Assembly: GCA_013694585.1 (NCBI GenBank)
Contig: JACDCB010000076.1
Span: forward strand, 1 to 45,583
DNA length: 45,583 nucleotides
DNA from: Candidatus Nitrosopumilus sp.
GTDB lineage: Archaea; Thermoproteota; Nitrososphaeria; Nitrososphaerales; Nitrososphaeraceae
Direction: 5' to 3'
Below the pieces are notes generated by a model. It saw only the letters and a program-made list of their open reading frames with translations, had not been told where the DNA came from and ran no database searches. The position numbers and the translations under genes are program-made. Shown here one piece after another: positions 1-9,606 of the stretch; position 1 is the first letter of the stretch, and every line of letters begins with the position of its first letter.

Positions 1-388
1 TATCTAACTCAGATTCAAATTTTTTGGATAATAATTTGTTTATTTTTTCATCTGTAAACCAAGAAAAAATTACGGTCGCTTCGGATAGAGAACAACTAGA
101 AACGTTTTCGTTTATGGCGTAAACATTCTTGATGATTTTAGTTTTCGATTTTACTTCATCAATAACAGTAGCGTTAATATCTATTCCCACAGCCTTCCTA
201 ATTTGGAATTCTTCTCTGGCAATCCGTAGAGTTGAAGGATTGTTACCAATTCCGAGATGATAAAATACATCGTCTTTATTTAAATTCGAAATGTAGAACA
301 TTTTCCTAATAAAATCATCAGGAAGAACAACGCTGTCCCCGGTTAATACAGCATTAGGCAGTGTTGAGATAAATTCACTAATTTTCAC
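1..388 (-). CDS. SAM-dependent methyltransferase-like protein, partial (C-terminus beyond window)
   Basis: Own translation from GTG at 388: VKISEFISTLPNAVLTGDSVVLPDDFIRKMFYISNLNKDDVFYHLGIGNNPSTLRIAREEFQIRKAVGIDINATVIDEV...; 'YHLGIGNNPST...AVGIDIN' resembles a class I MTase motif I region. Not in the ORF track. Confidence 0.6.
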   Translation of the reverse strand, partial: MKISEFISTLPNAVLTGDSVVLPDDFIRKMFYISNLNKDDVFYHLGIGNNPSTLRIAREEFQIRKAVGIDINATVIDEVKSKTKIIKNVYAINENVSSCSLSEATVIFSWFTDEKINKLLSKKFESELD

Positions 389-427
389 GTATACTTACCT
401 TGTTTTGTGACAGTCATCCTACTAGCA

Positions 428-736
428 TTATATTTCGACAAATACGTTATCACCCTCTATCACCACATTGTATGGCTGCTGGGTTTTTAGTTTTTGTGGA
501 AACCATATAAGATCACCTGTTTGAACATTCCATTTAGCACCATGCCATGGACACACAAGTTCATTACCTTCTAAAACCCCCTCGTGTAATTCAGCTCCTG
601 CGTGAGTGCATATATTATTAATTGCATAGTATTCACCTTCAACATTAGCTATTACGATTTCTTTACCACCGGCAGTAATATTCTTTAATTTACCTTCAGG
701 AATGTTTGCGGCCTTATCCACCAAAAACTTTGTCAT
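428..736 (-). CDS. Rieske [2Fe-2S] ferredoxin-type protein
   Basis: Rieske motifs CTHAGAEL...CPWHGAKW (CxH...CxxH) in a ~100-aa protein. Confidence 0.9.
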   Translation of the reverse strand: MTKFLVDKAANIPEGKLKNITAGGKEIVIANVEGEYYAINNICTHAGAELHEGVLEGNELVCPWHGAKWNVQTGDLIWFPQKLKTQQPYNVVIEGDNVFVEI

Positions 737-786
737 ATAATTATTTCAAAATTTAGAATATTTTAAAGTATTCGATGCTTTATTAT

Positions 787-1743
787 TCATGAATGGTTTT
801 TACTCTGTGCGGATGAATCTCCCAAGATTTTGATCAATAGGGCTTTTTGCACGTGTAAACGATTTTCGGCTTCGCTCCAAATGGCAGAGTGAGGGCCATC
901 AATTATCTGAGATGTAACCTCTTTCCCCCTCTTTGCCGGCAGACAGTGCATGAAGATGAAATCTTTTTTTGCATATTTGATCAAGTCATCATTAACTTGA
1001 TATTTAGGGAAAAATATCTTTTCTCGGCTGTCAAGTTCATTTTCTTTTCCGATTGAAATGTGAGTATCCGTTACTATTACATCGGCATCAACAACTGCTT
1101 CAGTAGGATCCGATGTTATCAATAAAGTCGATTCATTTTTTTTAGACGATGTTCTTGCTATATCTACCACCCAATCCATCGGCTCAAAACCTATAGGAGT
1201 GGAAACTCGAATATTCATTCCCAATTTTGAACATCCTAGGAGTAAATCATTACAAACATTATTGCCATCTCCAATAAACGCCAGATTGATCCCTTTTAAT
1301 TTTTTTTTATATTCGTGGATAGTGAGCAAGTCCGCCAGAATTTGACAGGGATGAAATAAATCTGACAAGCCATTTATTACTGGAATGGTAGAATATTCTG
1401 ATAATTTTTCAATATCTTTATGATCATAAACTCTAGCCATTATCATATCAACATACAATGAAATAGTCCTAGCTGTGTCTTCCACCGATTCACCACGAGA
1501 CAATTGTAAATCGCTAAAAGACAGATTTATAGCATGCCCACCTAATTGAAGCATTGCTGTCTCAAAACTTATCCTTGTTCTTGTTGAGGGCTTTTGAAAA
1601 ATCATTCCCAAGATTTTCCCATTTAGGTATTTTGAATTAGCACCTTCTGCTTTGAACTGGTTTTTCAAGGATGATGCGTGATCCAGTAGGGCTAAAATTT
1701 GATCAGACCTCAAATCTTGGAGACTTAAGATATCTTCTTTCAA
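787..1743 (-). CDS. argF: Ornithine carbamoyltransferase
   Basis: STRTR carbamoyl phosphate motif, HPCQILADLLT, and HCLPA motif (FMHCLPAKRGKEV). Confidence 0.93.
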   Translation of the reverse strand: MKEDILSLQDLRSDQILALLDHASSLKNQFKAEGANSKYLNGKILGMIFQKPSTRTRISFETAMLQLGGHAINLSFSDLQLSRGESVEDTARTISLYVDMIMARVYDHKDIEKLSEYSTIPVINGLSDLFHPCQILADLLTIHEYKKKLKGINLAFIGDGNNVCNDLLLGCSKLGMNIRVSTPIGFEPMDWVVDIARTSSKKNESTLLITSDPTEAVVDADVIVTDTHISIGKENELDSREKIFFPKYQVNDDLIKYAKKDFIFMHCLPAKRGKEVTSQIIDGPHSAIWSEAENRLHVQKALLIKILGDSSAQSKNHS

Positions 1744-1786
1744 TAATAGTTTTGAAAAAAATCTTTAATTTAATGCTTTCAAATAG

Positions 1787-3145
1787 CTATTTCTTTTTCT
1801 TAAACCATCCGAATCGGCTTTTTTTCTCACCTTGTTCCTTCTTTTCTTCTTCTACTTTTTCTTCTTCTTCTACTTTTTCTTTAGTATTGGAAATTTTTTC
1901 AATTCCGGTTGTTGAGTTTTCATTAGAGGATGATTCAGGTTGTTCAACAGGATTATTGAAAGAAGACGATGAATCTATTTTCAACTCATCATTCACCGAT
2001 TCTTTAGCAAGACCTGGTAACACTTCAGTGCTATTTTCGGTTAAAAGTACTTCGGAATCATGACCATCTTCCGAAACAAAATCCGGATCAAAAACTCTGC
2101 TCCTTTCTTCTAGAACATCATCCTGTAATGGATTAACCGTGTCTTTACCTACATTAGCATCTTCAATATCAGGGACAACGTAATTCTCTTGGGGCAATGA
2201 TGTCTGAGTACCCCGATGAGAATCAAGTAGAGACTCGTTATTGAAAATAGTTTCAACAAATCTTTCTCTGTTGAACTTGATCATATCGTCGTATCCTTGA
2301 CCAACACCGAGATAAATAATCGGTTTAGAGGTAATGTAAGATATGGATATTGCTGATCCGCCTTTTGCATCAGCATCAGTCTTTGTCAGGATTGCACCGT
2401 CAAATTCTGTATATGAAAAGAACTCTCTGGCTTGATTAATCGTATCATTACCTGATAAAGAATCACCAACGAATAGTTTAATATCAGGTTTGATCACCTT
2501 TACAATTTTTCCAATTTCATCCATCAGATTCTTAGCAGTTTGCATCCTGCCCGCAGTATCAATTAATACAACGTCAATGTAGTGTTTTCTCGCGTACTCT
2601 AGCGCATCCCTGGAAACAGCTGACGGGTCTGCACCATATCTTTGAGATATCACTTTTATAGATAGTTTTTCAGCGTGTGAAGAAATTTGCTCTATTGCTC
2701 CCGCTCTGTGAGTATCAGCGGCAGCAATCACTATTGAAAATCCAGATTTTTTTAGTAAATTAGCTACCTTGGCTACGGTGGTCGTCTTTCCGGTTCCATT
2801 TATTCCTAAAAATACAATTTTAAATGGTCCACCTTTGCTTTGCTTCTTTTTATTGATCGCAGAAATCAAATCAACTGATCCTGCCTTGGCTAGAATCTTT
2901 GAAAAATTATCTTTTAACGTAGATGCAATAATTTGTTCAGTAGATTCATTCTTTTGTAATTTCATACCCACTAAATTATCTTTTATTTGCTGGGATAAAT
3001 CATCTATAACTTCTTGAGATACGTCACTCTCCAAAAGGGCAACATTTAGATCAAAAAGACTTTCATCCAAATCTTTTTCAGACAGTTCCCTTTGACTAAT
3101 GCTTTTCGCAGCATTCGAGAATGCTCGCTTTAATTTATCAAACAT
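1787..3145 (-). CDS. ftsY: Signal recognition particle receptor FtsY
   Basis: N-domain then SRP GTPase motifs GINGTGKTTTVAK, DTHRAGA, DTAGR, TKTDADAKGG, GVGQGYDDM. Long acidic C-terminal tail. Confidence 0.93.
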   Translation of the reverse strand: MFDKLKRAFSNAAKSISQRELSEKDLDESLFDLNVALLESDVSQEVIDDLSQQIKDNLVGMKLQKNESTEQIIASTLKDNFSKILAKAGSVDLISAINKKKQSKGGPFKIVFLGINGTGKTTTVAKVANLLKKSGFSIVIAAADTHRAGAIEQISSHAEKLSIKVISQRYGADPSAVSRDALEYARKHYIDVVLIDTAGRMQTAKNLMDEIGKIVKVIKPDIKLFVGDSLSGNDTINQAREFFSYTEFDGAILTKTDADAKGGSAISISYITSKPIIYLGVGQGYDDMIKFNRERFVETIFNNESLLDSHRGTQTSLPQENYVVPDIEDANVGKDTVNPLQDDVLEERSRVFDPDFVSEDGHDSEVLLTENSTEVLPGLAKESVNDELKIDSSSSFNNPVEQPESSSNENSTTGIEKISNTKEKVEEEEKVEEEKKEQGEKKSRFGWFKKKK

Positions 3146-3201
3146 ATAGACATCGCAAGTATGTAATCTAAAACGTTATCTTTGATAGATTTTGTCAGCC
3201 T

Positions 3202-3672
3202 CTAATGTGAATGTGTTGATTCATCATGGCTCCGCATCTGTCCAACATAAGAATTTACAGTATTCTGTATTTCCATCATGCGATGCGAAATTTGTTGTTT
3301 TTGATTTGATAATTGCTTTGTCGCTAATTCAAATTCCTTTATGCGTTGTTCTATAAAATTGACAGCATCATCCTTCTTCTTTTCAACTACTACCCCAGCG
3401 CCGATGTTTACTAGAACTTTTTCAATTGGATAAATAACACTTTTTACATAAACACCTATTCCTAGAGGAACTAATGATAGTGTTTCGGATTCTGAGGACA
3501 AACCTCTTAACGCTTCAAAGGAGTTGTGAGACTCCTCATATAATCGATGTAATACTGACTCCTTTGCCACTATATCATTATAATAAGCTTCAAGTAATTT
3601 CGATTCCTGTACTAAATCATTTACAGTTTGTTCCATATTAACACCTCTTCTATCACCGCCATCCATGGTCAT
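3202..3672 (-). CDS. pfdA: Prefoldin alpha subunit (start may be the internal Met 'MEQTVND', ~3636)
   Basis: Two coiled-coil regions around 'LVPLGIGVYVKSVIYPIEKVLVNIGAGVVVEKKKDDAVNFIEQR', typical of prefoldin alpha. Confidence 0.88.
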   Translation of the reverse strand: MTMDGGDRRGVNMEQTVNDLVQESKLLEAYYNDIVAKESVLHRLYEESHNSFEALRGLSSESETLSLVPLGIGVYVKSVIYPIEKVLVNIGAGVVVEKKKDDAVNFIEQRIKEFELATKQLSNQKQQISHRMMEIQNTVNSYVGQMRSHDESTHSH

Positions 3673-4185
3673 AATATGTGGTTTTATATTTGACTTTATT
3701 ATAACTTTGGCTTTATTTAACTTAAGTCAAGTTTGAGCTCTTGGTTGATGATCATATTATATTGCTTCGGAATATAATTTGTTAACACACTATAGATCAA
3801 GTTATTAGAAATAGAATTGAATCCGGTTTATCCAAAATTGAAATAAATTCCGTTGAAAATTCCATCTTTGTTTTTGTTTGGAGCAAATATCAACGATCTT
3901 TCGGTCCTTATTTGGTCATATTAGTTAACACGCTCACTTACTGGACACACTTTGCAGTAACTTATGATCAAACTCTGTTTCAACCAAAGATCCTGCACCT
4001 CATGATCAAGAATGAATTGGGTATTATGAAACAAATATTGAGGATATCTTGAGATGTGCTATCCTTGGTTGGAAGATAAATGGATTGTATAAAGTGTAAG
4101 TAAATAATTGGAAGTGACATAAAAGCTAGGTTATGATCACGACCATTAAAAATATATTAAATATTGTGAAAGTTACAAACCAAGA

Positions 4186-5232
4186 GTGTATCAAGTTTTT
4201 ATTAATGGTTATGGCATAATTGGAAGCCGATTGGCAACTGCCCTAACAAAGGATAAATCTATTAACCTTATAGGTATAGCAAAATATTCTGTCGATGAAA
4301 AAACACAAGAAGCAATAAACAAAGGATACAAGGTTTTTGTTCCTCGCAAATTAATTAGGGAATTTAGAAACAAAAACTACGAAATTTCAGGCAGTATAGA
4401 GGATGCAATAAACCAATCCGATTTGGTTATCGATGCTTCGACAGAAGGAAACGGAATTAAAAATAAGAGAAAATATTATCAGCCTCTTAAGAAGAAGGCG
4501 ATTTTTCAAGGAGGTGAGGATAGGTATGGAAGAAATTCCGTCGCAGACATAATCCACAATTCAAGGGTAAATTATGATAAAACTTTAGAAAAAGATTCTG
4601 TAATCCAAGGTAGTTGTAATGTTACTGGAATGGGTAAAATAATTCAACCGTTGATTGAAAATTACGGCGAATCAATTAAAAGATTTGATGTAGTTTTAGT
4701 GAGGAGATGGGCGGATCTCGAAGATAAGAAAGAAGTAAGGGATTCGATAGAATGGGATAAAAATCCACATCATCAAGACGACTTGAAAGATTTCATACCC
4801 TCTGCCAATTTGTATATCGATGCCTTAAAGGTGCCATCAAGGATGATGCATCTTCATCAAATGACAATCAGGTTTGTTGGGAGACCACCATCTAAGGTTA
4901 ATATCTTAGATACATTCAAAAATGAATTTGGAGTTGCTATTTTGAACAATGCAAAGGGCACCGGAGATATAAGAAAGAAGGCTGTAGAACTTAGATTCGA
5001 TCATGGAGATACATCCATGGTTCACATTCATAGTGAGTTGTTAAAAATTCAGGAGGATACTTTGAAGATTTCATATTCAGATGATCAAACTGGAATGGTA
5101 ATACCGGAAAACTACATGTTAATACAATCGATGTTGTTAAAACGACCCCGACCAGAAGCATTAAAACAAACTGATAAAATATTCTGTATGAAAAAGAAAA
5201 AGAAATTATTGGAATCGGAATTTCAGAACTAG
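4186..5232 (+). CDS. gap: Type II (archaeal) glyceraldehyde-3-phosphate dehydrogenase, GTG start
   Basis: VFINGYGIIGSRLA Rossmann start; QGSCNVTGM catalytic Cys region; archaeal GAPDH layout (348 aa). Confidence 0.93.
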   Translation: MYQVFINGYGIIGSRLATALTKDKSINLIGIAKYSVDEKTQEAINKGYKVFVPRKLIREFRNKNYEISGSIEDAINQSDLVIDASTEGNGIKNKRKYYQPLKKKAIFQGGEDRYGRNSVADIIHNSRVNYDKTLEKDSVIQGSCNVTGMGKIIQPLIENYGESIKRFDVVLVRRWADLEDKKEVRDSIEWDKNPHHQDDLKDFIPSANLYIDALKVPSRMMHLHQMTIRFVGRPPSKVNILDTFKNEFGVAILNNAKGTGDIRKKAVELRFDHGDTSMVHIHSELLKIQEDTLKISYSDDQTGMVIPENYMLIQSMLLKRPRPEALKQTDKIFCMKKKKKLLESEFQN

Positions 5233-5344
5233 ACCATAGGGAACCTAATTTGAATAGATAATATTAATCATAATACTAGTTCGGAAAAAGTCTTTCAAGA
5301 ATATAAAAATAGATAATAAAGTGGGTTTAGTCGCAGCGTCAGGT

Positions 5345-6862
5345 CTATTTTTTTATTCCAAATATTCTATCAAAATAATCAGACGATTCTGCTAGCGAGG
5401 GATCTGATACGGTGTCTTCCCCTTCTGGTATTTGTGCCAATTTTCTTGCCAATTTCTTCTTGTATTCAAGCTGCATCTGTCTAGCTATTTGAATACGTTG
5501 AGCTTGTGGCGACCCTGCACCATGCATGGATTCGGTCAAGTAGCCAACGGCATTTCTACCGAGGGTCATATTTTCTATTAGCCGAAGTATACGAACTCTG
5601 TCTTCTGTCGATACACCTTTTCGTCCTTTCAGGTATTTATCAAGCAATGGACCGGTAATAGGCCCTCTAAAGTCCTTTTCAGAGGGCATCGTGACCATAA
5701 GACCTCCAGCAATGTCTTGAGCTAGTCTGCCTATTTCGTACGGAAAGCGGGTAACATTGTGCTTACACACATTCGCAAGCATATCATCATTAATGAAATT
5801 TCCAGCCTGAGTCTTGTATGCTTGATGTGAAGAAGCTATACCAGCCGCAAAAATTGTTTCATTCAAATGAGTCATCTCAATTAATTTGTCTTTAATATGG
5901 GAAGCGTTTGAAACTCCATTATATTCGGCGATAGCTGCAGAAGCACCAATCAATACATCTCCCAATCCGGTTTTACAAACATAACTACGCCTATGATAGC
6001 ACGTAAATCTTTCAACCAACATTGAAGCGAACTCCACCTCGCCTTCCATAAAGATCAATTCATTTGGAATAAACACGTTATCAAATATTATTAGTGCCTC
6101 TTGTCCAGAAAACTGAGAATTGCCTGAATCCAAGTCCCCCTCTTCCATACTTCTGGTATCGCACGATTGTCTTCCATAGATATAGGTAATACCTTTTGCA
6201 TCTACCGGTATAGCACCAACAATTGCATAATCTTTGTCTTCAGGTCTCATACGCATGGTCGGCATCACGATTAACCAGTGTGAATTAATACAACCTGTCT
6301 GATGAGCTTTAGCTCCCTTGATATAAACACCCTTGTCGTCCTTTTTAACAACATGGACAAACATATCTGGATCTTCTTGTTGAGAAGGGGATAAACTCCG
6401 GTCCCCTTTTGCATCCGTCATTGTCCCTCCAATGACATGGTTTTCATATTGAATCATTTTGATAAATTCAACTAATCTTGGATGATATGGTGTTTGATAT
6501 TTTTTATCAATTTCATAGGTTGTAGAATACAATGAGTTTAAGGCATCCATTCCCACACAGCGTTGAAAACAAGTTCCAGTTTGTTGTCCGAGCTTTCTTT
6601 GCATACGGTTTTGGTTCACCAAGTCTTGAGAACTTTCTGCTATATGCAAGAATCTATTAACCTTTAATCCTGTCAATGAGGAAGTTGCAGAACCTATTTC
6701 TGGATCTTCTACTGCTATATCATATGTAGCAGCCACAGCATTAATAGATGGTCTAATCATAGGATGATCAACCGGTTCTTTAACCATCTCTCCAAAAAGA
6801 TAAACCTGTAAATTTCTATTTCTTAAGCTTTCGATGTACTCAGACCCATTTTTAATAGGCAT
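5345..6862 (-). CDS. abfD: 4-hydroxybutyryl-CoA dehydratase (4-hydroxyphenylacetate 3-hydroxylase superfamily)
   Basis: Full-length match to the family; putative [4Fe-4S] ligands CFQRC and the H/C pair in CYHRRSYVCKTG; 505 aa. Confidence 0.88.
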   Translation of the reverse strand: MPIKNGSEYIESLRNRNLQVYLFGEMVKEPVDHPMIRPSINAVAATYDIAVEDPEIGSATSSLTGLKVNRFLHIAESSQDLVNQNRMQRKLGQQTGTCFQRCVGMDALNSLYSTTYEIDKKYQTPYHPRLVEFIKMIQYENHVIGGTMTDAKGDRSLSPSQQEDPDMFVHVVKKDDKGVYIKGAKAHQTGCINSHWLIVMPTMRMRPEDKDYAIVGAIPVDAKGITYIYGRQSCDTRSMEEGDLDSGNSQFSGQEALIIFDNVFIPNELIFMEGEVEFASMLVERFTCYHRRSYVCKTGLGDVLIGASAAIAEYNGVSNASHIKDKLIEMTHLNETIFAAGIASSHQAYKTQAGNFINDDMLANVCKHNVTRFPYEIGRLAQDIAGGLMVTMPSEKDFRGPITGPLLDKYLKGRKGVSTEDRVRILRLIENMTLGRNAVGYLTESMHGAGSPQAQRIQIARQMQLEYKKKLARKLAQIPEGEDTVSDPSLAESSDYFDRIFGIKK

Positions 6863-6931
6863 ATATTAAATACAACGAGATATTATTTGAATATTTGGAT
6901 ATTTGGATATAACCCCTAAGGGACATTTATA

Positions 6932-6963
6932 GCATTAATGGACCTAGGCATTAATGGACCTAG
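6932..6963. repeat. Perfect tandem duplication of 16 bp GCATTAATGGACCTAG (x2)
   Basis: Direct reading; a third partial copy GCATAAATAG follows. Each unit contains CATTAATG; CCTAGG forms at each unit/next-copy junction. Confidence 0.9.
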
Positions 6964-7370
6964 GCATAAATAGAGCTGCATCTAAGGACAACTTATTTTT
7001 AATATCGACGAACAACATATTTATGAATCAAGGAAACCAAATCAAGATTTTACTAATGGAACAACTCCAAATAAATGAGTTGGAGACCGATATTTTTTTG
7101 GCGTTGATGAAGTCAGAAAAAACAACGTCTCATGGATTCCAAGAAAACACAAACCTAGCAGCTGATCAGATTATCGAAATCTCCAAAAGCTTAGAAAGGA
7201 AAGGAATGGTTATCGAAATTAATAAAAACGAATTTCGAGCATTGCATCCAAGGTTTGCAATAGTAAACAGATATAGAAGAATTTGTCAAGCAAATAACAT
7301 ACTGTTCAAAAAGAACACAAAAATCGACAACCTTGGAATAATGCTAGAAAACTATCAAAATCAGGTATAA
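6954..7370 (+). CDS. TrmB-like winged-helix transcriptional regulator (true start probably downstream, e.g. ATG near 7021)
   Basis: 'LQINELETDIFLALMKSEKTTSHGFQENTNLAADQIIEISKSLERKGMVIEINKNEFRALHPRFAIVNRYRR' resembles a TrmB-type wHTH. Confidence 0.6.
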   Translation: MDLGINRAASKDNLFLISTNNIFMNQGNQIKILLMEQLQINELETDIFLALMKSEKTTSHGFQENTNLAADQIIEISKSLERKGMVIEINKNEFRALHPRFAIVNRYRRICQANNILFKKNTKIDNLGIMLENYQNQV

Positions 7371-7428
7371 AGAGATCAGTATTATGTAAGGCCTAAATAT
7401 GGGAAAACGATTAACTTAATAATTTAGA

Positions 7429-7848
7429 ATGCAATCTTCAACTTCTTCAAACAATAAGGACAAAATTGCTTATTTTGGTGTAATAAATATCAATGAAAAT
7501 GGTAGAAATATCGGAGCAGTAGATATCTGGAGAAGCTTAATTACAAAGAACCTATTTTGTGAAGAAAAAAGATTAGGAATTCTGGATATCACGGATAAGA
7601 TAGGCATGCCCGAAATTAAGGACGAAGAAATTTGGGCCGTGGCTATAAATAAATTTAGAAAGGGAAAAGATCGATGGAAATTGATAAGTATTGTTAAAGA
7701 TGGTAAAACAGAGTTTTTGGATACCGATGATGAAACCAAAATAATTGTAGATACGTCAAATTTCAAGATCATTGATAAAGAATGGTGGAGTTTTTTGGTA
7801 TCAGAAAATGTGAACAAGAGTATAGAAATCACTGAAGAATTGAAATAA
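7429..7848 (+). CDS. Hypothetical protein
   Basis: 139-aa ORF, same strand as and nearly contiguous with the next ORF; no recognised domain. Confidence 0.65.
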   Translation: MQSSTSSNNKDKIAYFGVININENGRNIGAVDIWRSLITKNLFCEEKRLGILDITDKIGMPEIKDEEIWAVAINKFRKGKDRWKLISIVKDGKTEFLDTDDETKIIVDTSNFKIIDKEWWSFLVSENVNKSIEITEELK

Positions 7849-7849
7849 C

Positions 7850-8146
7850 ATGATAAATGAATTTCCAGAGGAATACAACAATCTAGACATCGACGTTAGC
7901 ATAAAGCATGTAGTAGAAGGGGCGTTGGCTAGCAAACTATCGGGCTTTTTTCTGATTTATAACAACAAGTTCAGTTTTAGTGCAGTAGCTTTTGGTCGTA
8001 TAGGTGGACACAATATAAACGTCAAGATTTCTAGAACCACTGTTGACAAAATTAGAAAATTAAATTTGGATCCCGAAATATTGATATTGATAGTTCAGAG
8101 GAAAATTATTGAGGGAGATATTACCATTCTGATGAAGAAACAGTAA
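7850..8146 (+). CDS. Hypothetical protein
   Basis: 98-aa ORF beginning 1 nt after the preceding stop, suggesting translational coupling. Confidence 0.65.
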   Translation: MINEFPEEYNNLDIDVSIKHVVEGALASKLSGFFLIYNNKFSFSAVAFGRIGGHNINVKISRTTVDKIRKLNLDPEILILIVQRKIIEGDITILMKKQ

Positions 8147-8167
8147 TTTTTTCGAAATATTGAAATT

Positions 8168-8974
8168 TTACAATACTGCGTCCTTTAAAGCAGTTCCACA
8201 AGAACAATTGTTTTGTTCCTCTGGGATCATAGTTATTACTTTCTCCAGAATCCTCCTGGTGGTTTCAACGTTCTTGTTTAAGGTTTCTATGATTTCTCGT
8301 GATGACACAGGCTGATCAGCCCAAACATCATAATCTGTAATAGTAGAAACAGAAAGATAACAAATCTCACATTCTCTAGCCAAAATGCATTCAGGAACTA
8401 GAGTCATTCCTATAATATTAGCCCGAAATACATCCCGATATATCTTAGATTCTGCGCGTGTAGAAAATCTTGGACCTTCGATACACACGTATGTTCCTTT
8501 AGTATGAACTCGAATGCCTAACTCATTAATACAATTGCTAACAATATTTCTCATATCCACACAGAAAGGATCTGCCACAGAAATATGGCACACTTTTGGT
8601 CCATCATAAAACGTATAAGCCCGTTTTTTTGTTAAATCAAAAAACTGATCAGGAAGCATAACATCTCCCGGTTTTATTTCATAGTCCAAACTACCTACCG
8701 CAGAAGGTGCGATAATTCTCTTAACTCCCAATTCTTTTAGTGCCCAAATGTTAGCCTGATAATTTATCATGTGTGGAGGAATTCTGTGACCTTTTCCATG
8801 CCTAGGAAGAAAAGCTATTCTCTGATTCTCAAATTTTCCAATAATAATGGCGTCTGAAGTAGGGCCGTATGGAGTATGAGGGTTAATTGATTGTTCTATC
8901 TTAAATAAATTAGGGTCATAAATTCCTGTACCACCTATTATGGATATTCCTACGGATTTATCAATAGATAGCAT
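8168..8974 (-). CDS. mtnP: S-methyl-5'-thioadenosine phosphorylase
   Basis: IGGTGIYDP, PRHGKGHRIPPHMINYQANIWALKELGV, CIEGPRFSTRAES, GMTLVPECILARE: MTAP signatures. Confidence 0.93.
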   Translation of the reverse strand: MLSIDKSVGISIIGGTGIYDPNLFKIEQSINPHTPYGPTSDAIIIGKFENQRIAFLPRHGKGHRIPPHMINYQANIWALKELGVKRIIAPSAVGSLDYEIKPGDVMLPDQFFDLTKKRAYTFYDGPKVCHISVADPFCVDMRNIVSNCINELGIRVHTKGTYVCIEGPRFSTRAESKIYRDVFRANIIGMTLVPECILARECEICYLSVSTITDYDVWADQPVSSREIIETLNKNVETTRRILEKVITMIPEEQNNCSCGTALKDAVL

Positions 8975-9507
8975 TAGTAAACCACCATTGAATGAACACG
9001 ATATCCTCGTTCTCTTAATAGTTTCCCCCCATCCAAGGAGGATAACTCCATTACGAATGCAAATCCCGCTACTTCGCCTCCCAGGTCCTCAACCAAACTG
9101 GCTGCGGCGGATGCAGTACCGCCAGTAGCAAGTAAGTCATCGGCGATTAAAATTCTGTCACCTTTCCTTAATGAATCGGATTGCAATTCCATTACGGCCG
9201 TGCCATATTCAATCCCGTAAGCTTGCTTTATCGTAGTTCCAGGAAGCTTTCCAGCCTTTCTTACCATAATTACCCCTTTACTAAATTTCAAGCCCAATAA
9301 TGTAGATAAAATAAATCCGCGTGCTTCTATACCCGCAACATAATCTACTTCCTCATTGTGGAACTGGTCAAAAAAATGATTCCCAAGGATGTCTAAGGAT
9401 TTACCATCTCTAAATACAGGATTGATATCCTTGAACAATATTCCTTGCTTAGGAAAATCAGGATAATTCTTTATTAAATTTTGAATGTGGCTAATATCCG
9501 AATGCAC
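8974..9507 (-). CDS. apt: Adenine phosphoribosyltransferase
   Basis: FPKQGILFKDI, GIEARGF, RKAGKLPG, PRPP loop ILIADDLLATGGTASA. Confidence 0.93.
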   Translation of the reverse strand: MHSDISHIQNLIKNYPDFPKQGILFKDINPVFRDGKSLDILGNHFFDQFHNEEVDYVAGIEARGFILSTLLGLKFSKGVIMVRKAGKLPGTTIKQAYGIEYGTAVMELQSDSLRKGDRILIADDLLATGGTASAAASLVEDLGGEVAGFAFVMELSSLDGGKLLRERGYRVHSMVVY

Positions 9508-9606
9508 AAAATTTTTTTAGATTTATGCCTATAAAAAACATTACTAGAAGCTTTCAAGAAACAAATATTATAAATGCTTACCAGTTTAATTATGAGAATG
9601 ATATAA

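Noticed and set aside
1671-2063. 130-aa plus-strand ORF
   Set aside because: Antisense to the argF start and the low-complexity ftsY tail; F/S-rich translation is the mirror of E/K codons.
7470-7832. 120-aa minus-strand ORF
   Set aside because: Antisense to the better-placed 7429-7848 ORF; S/L/F-rich shadow translation.
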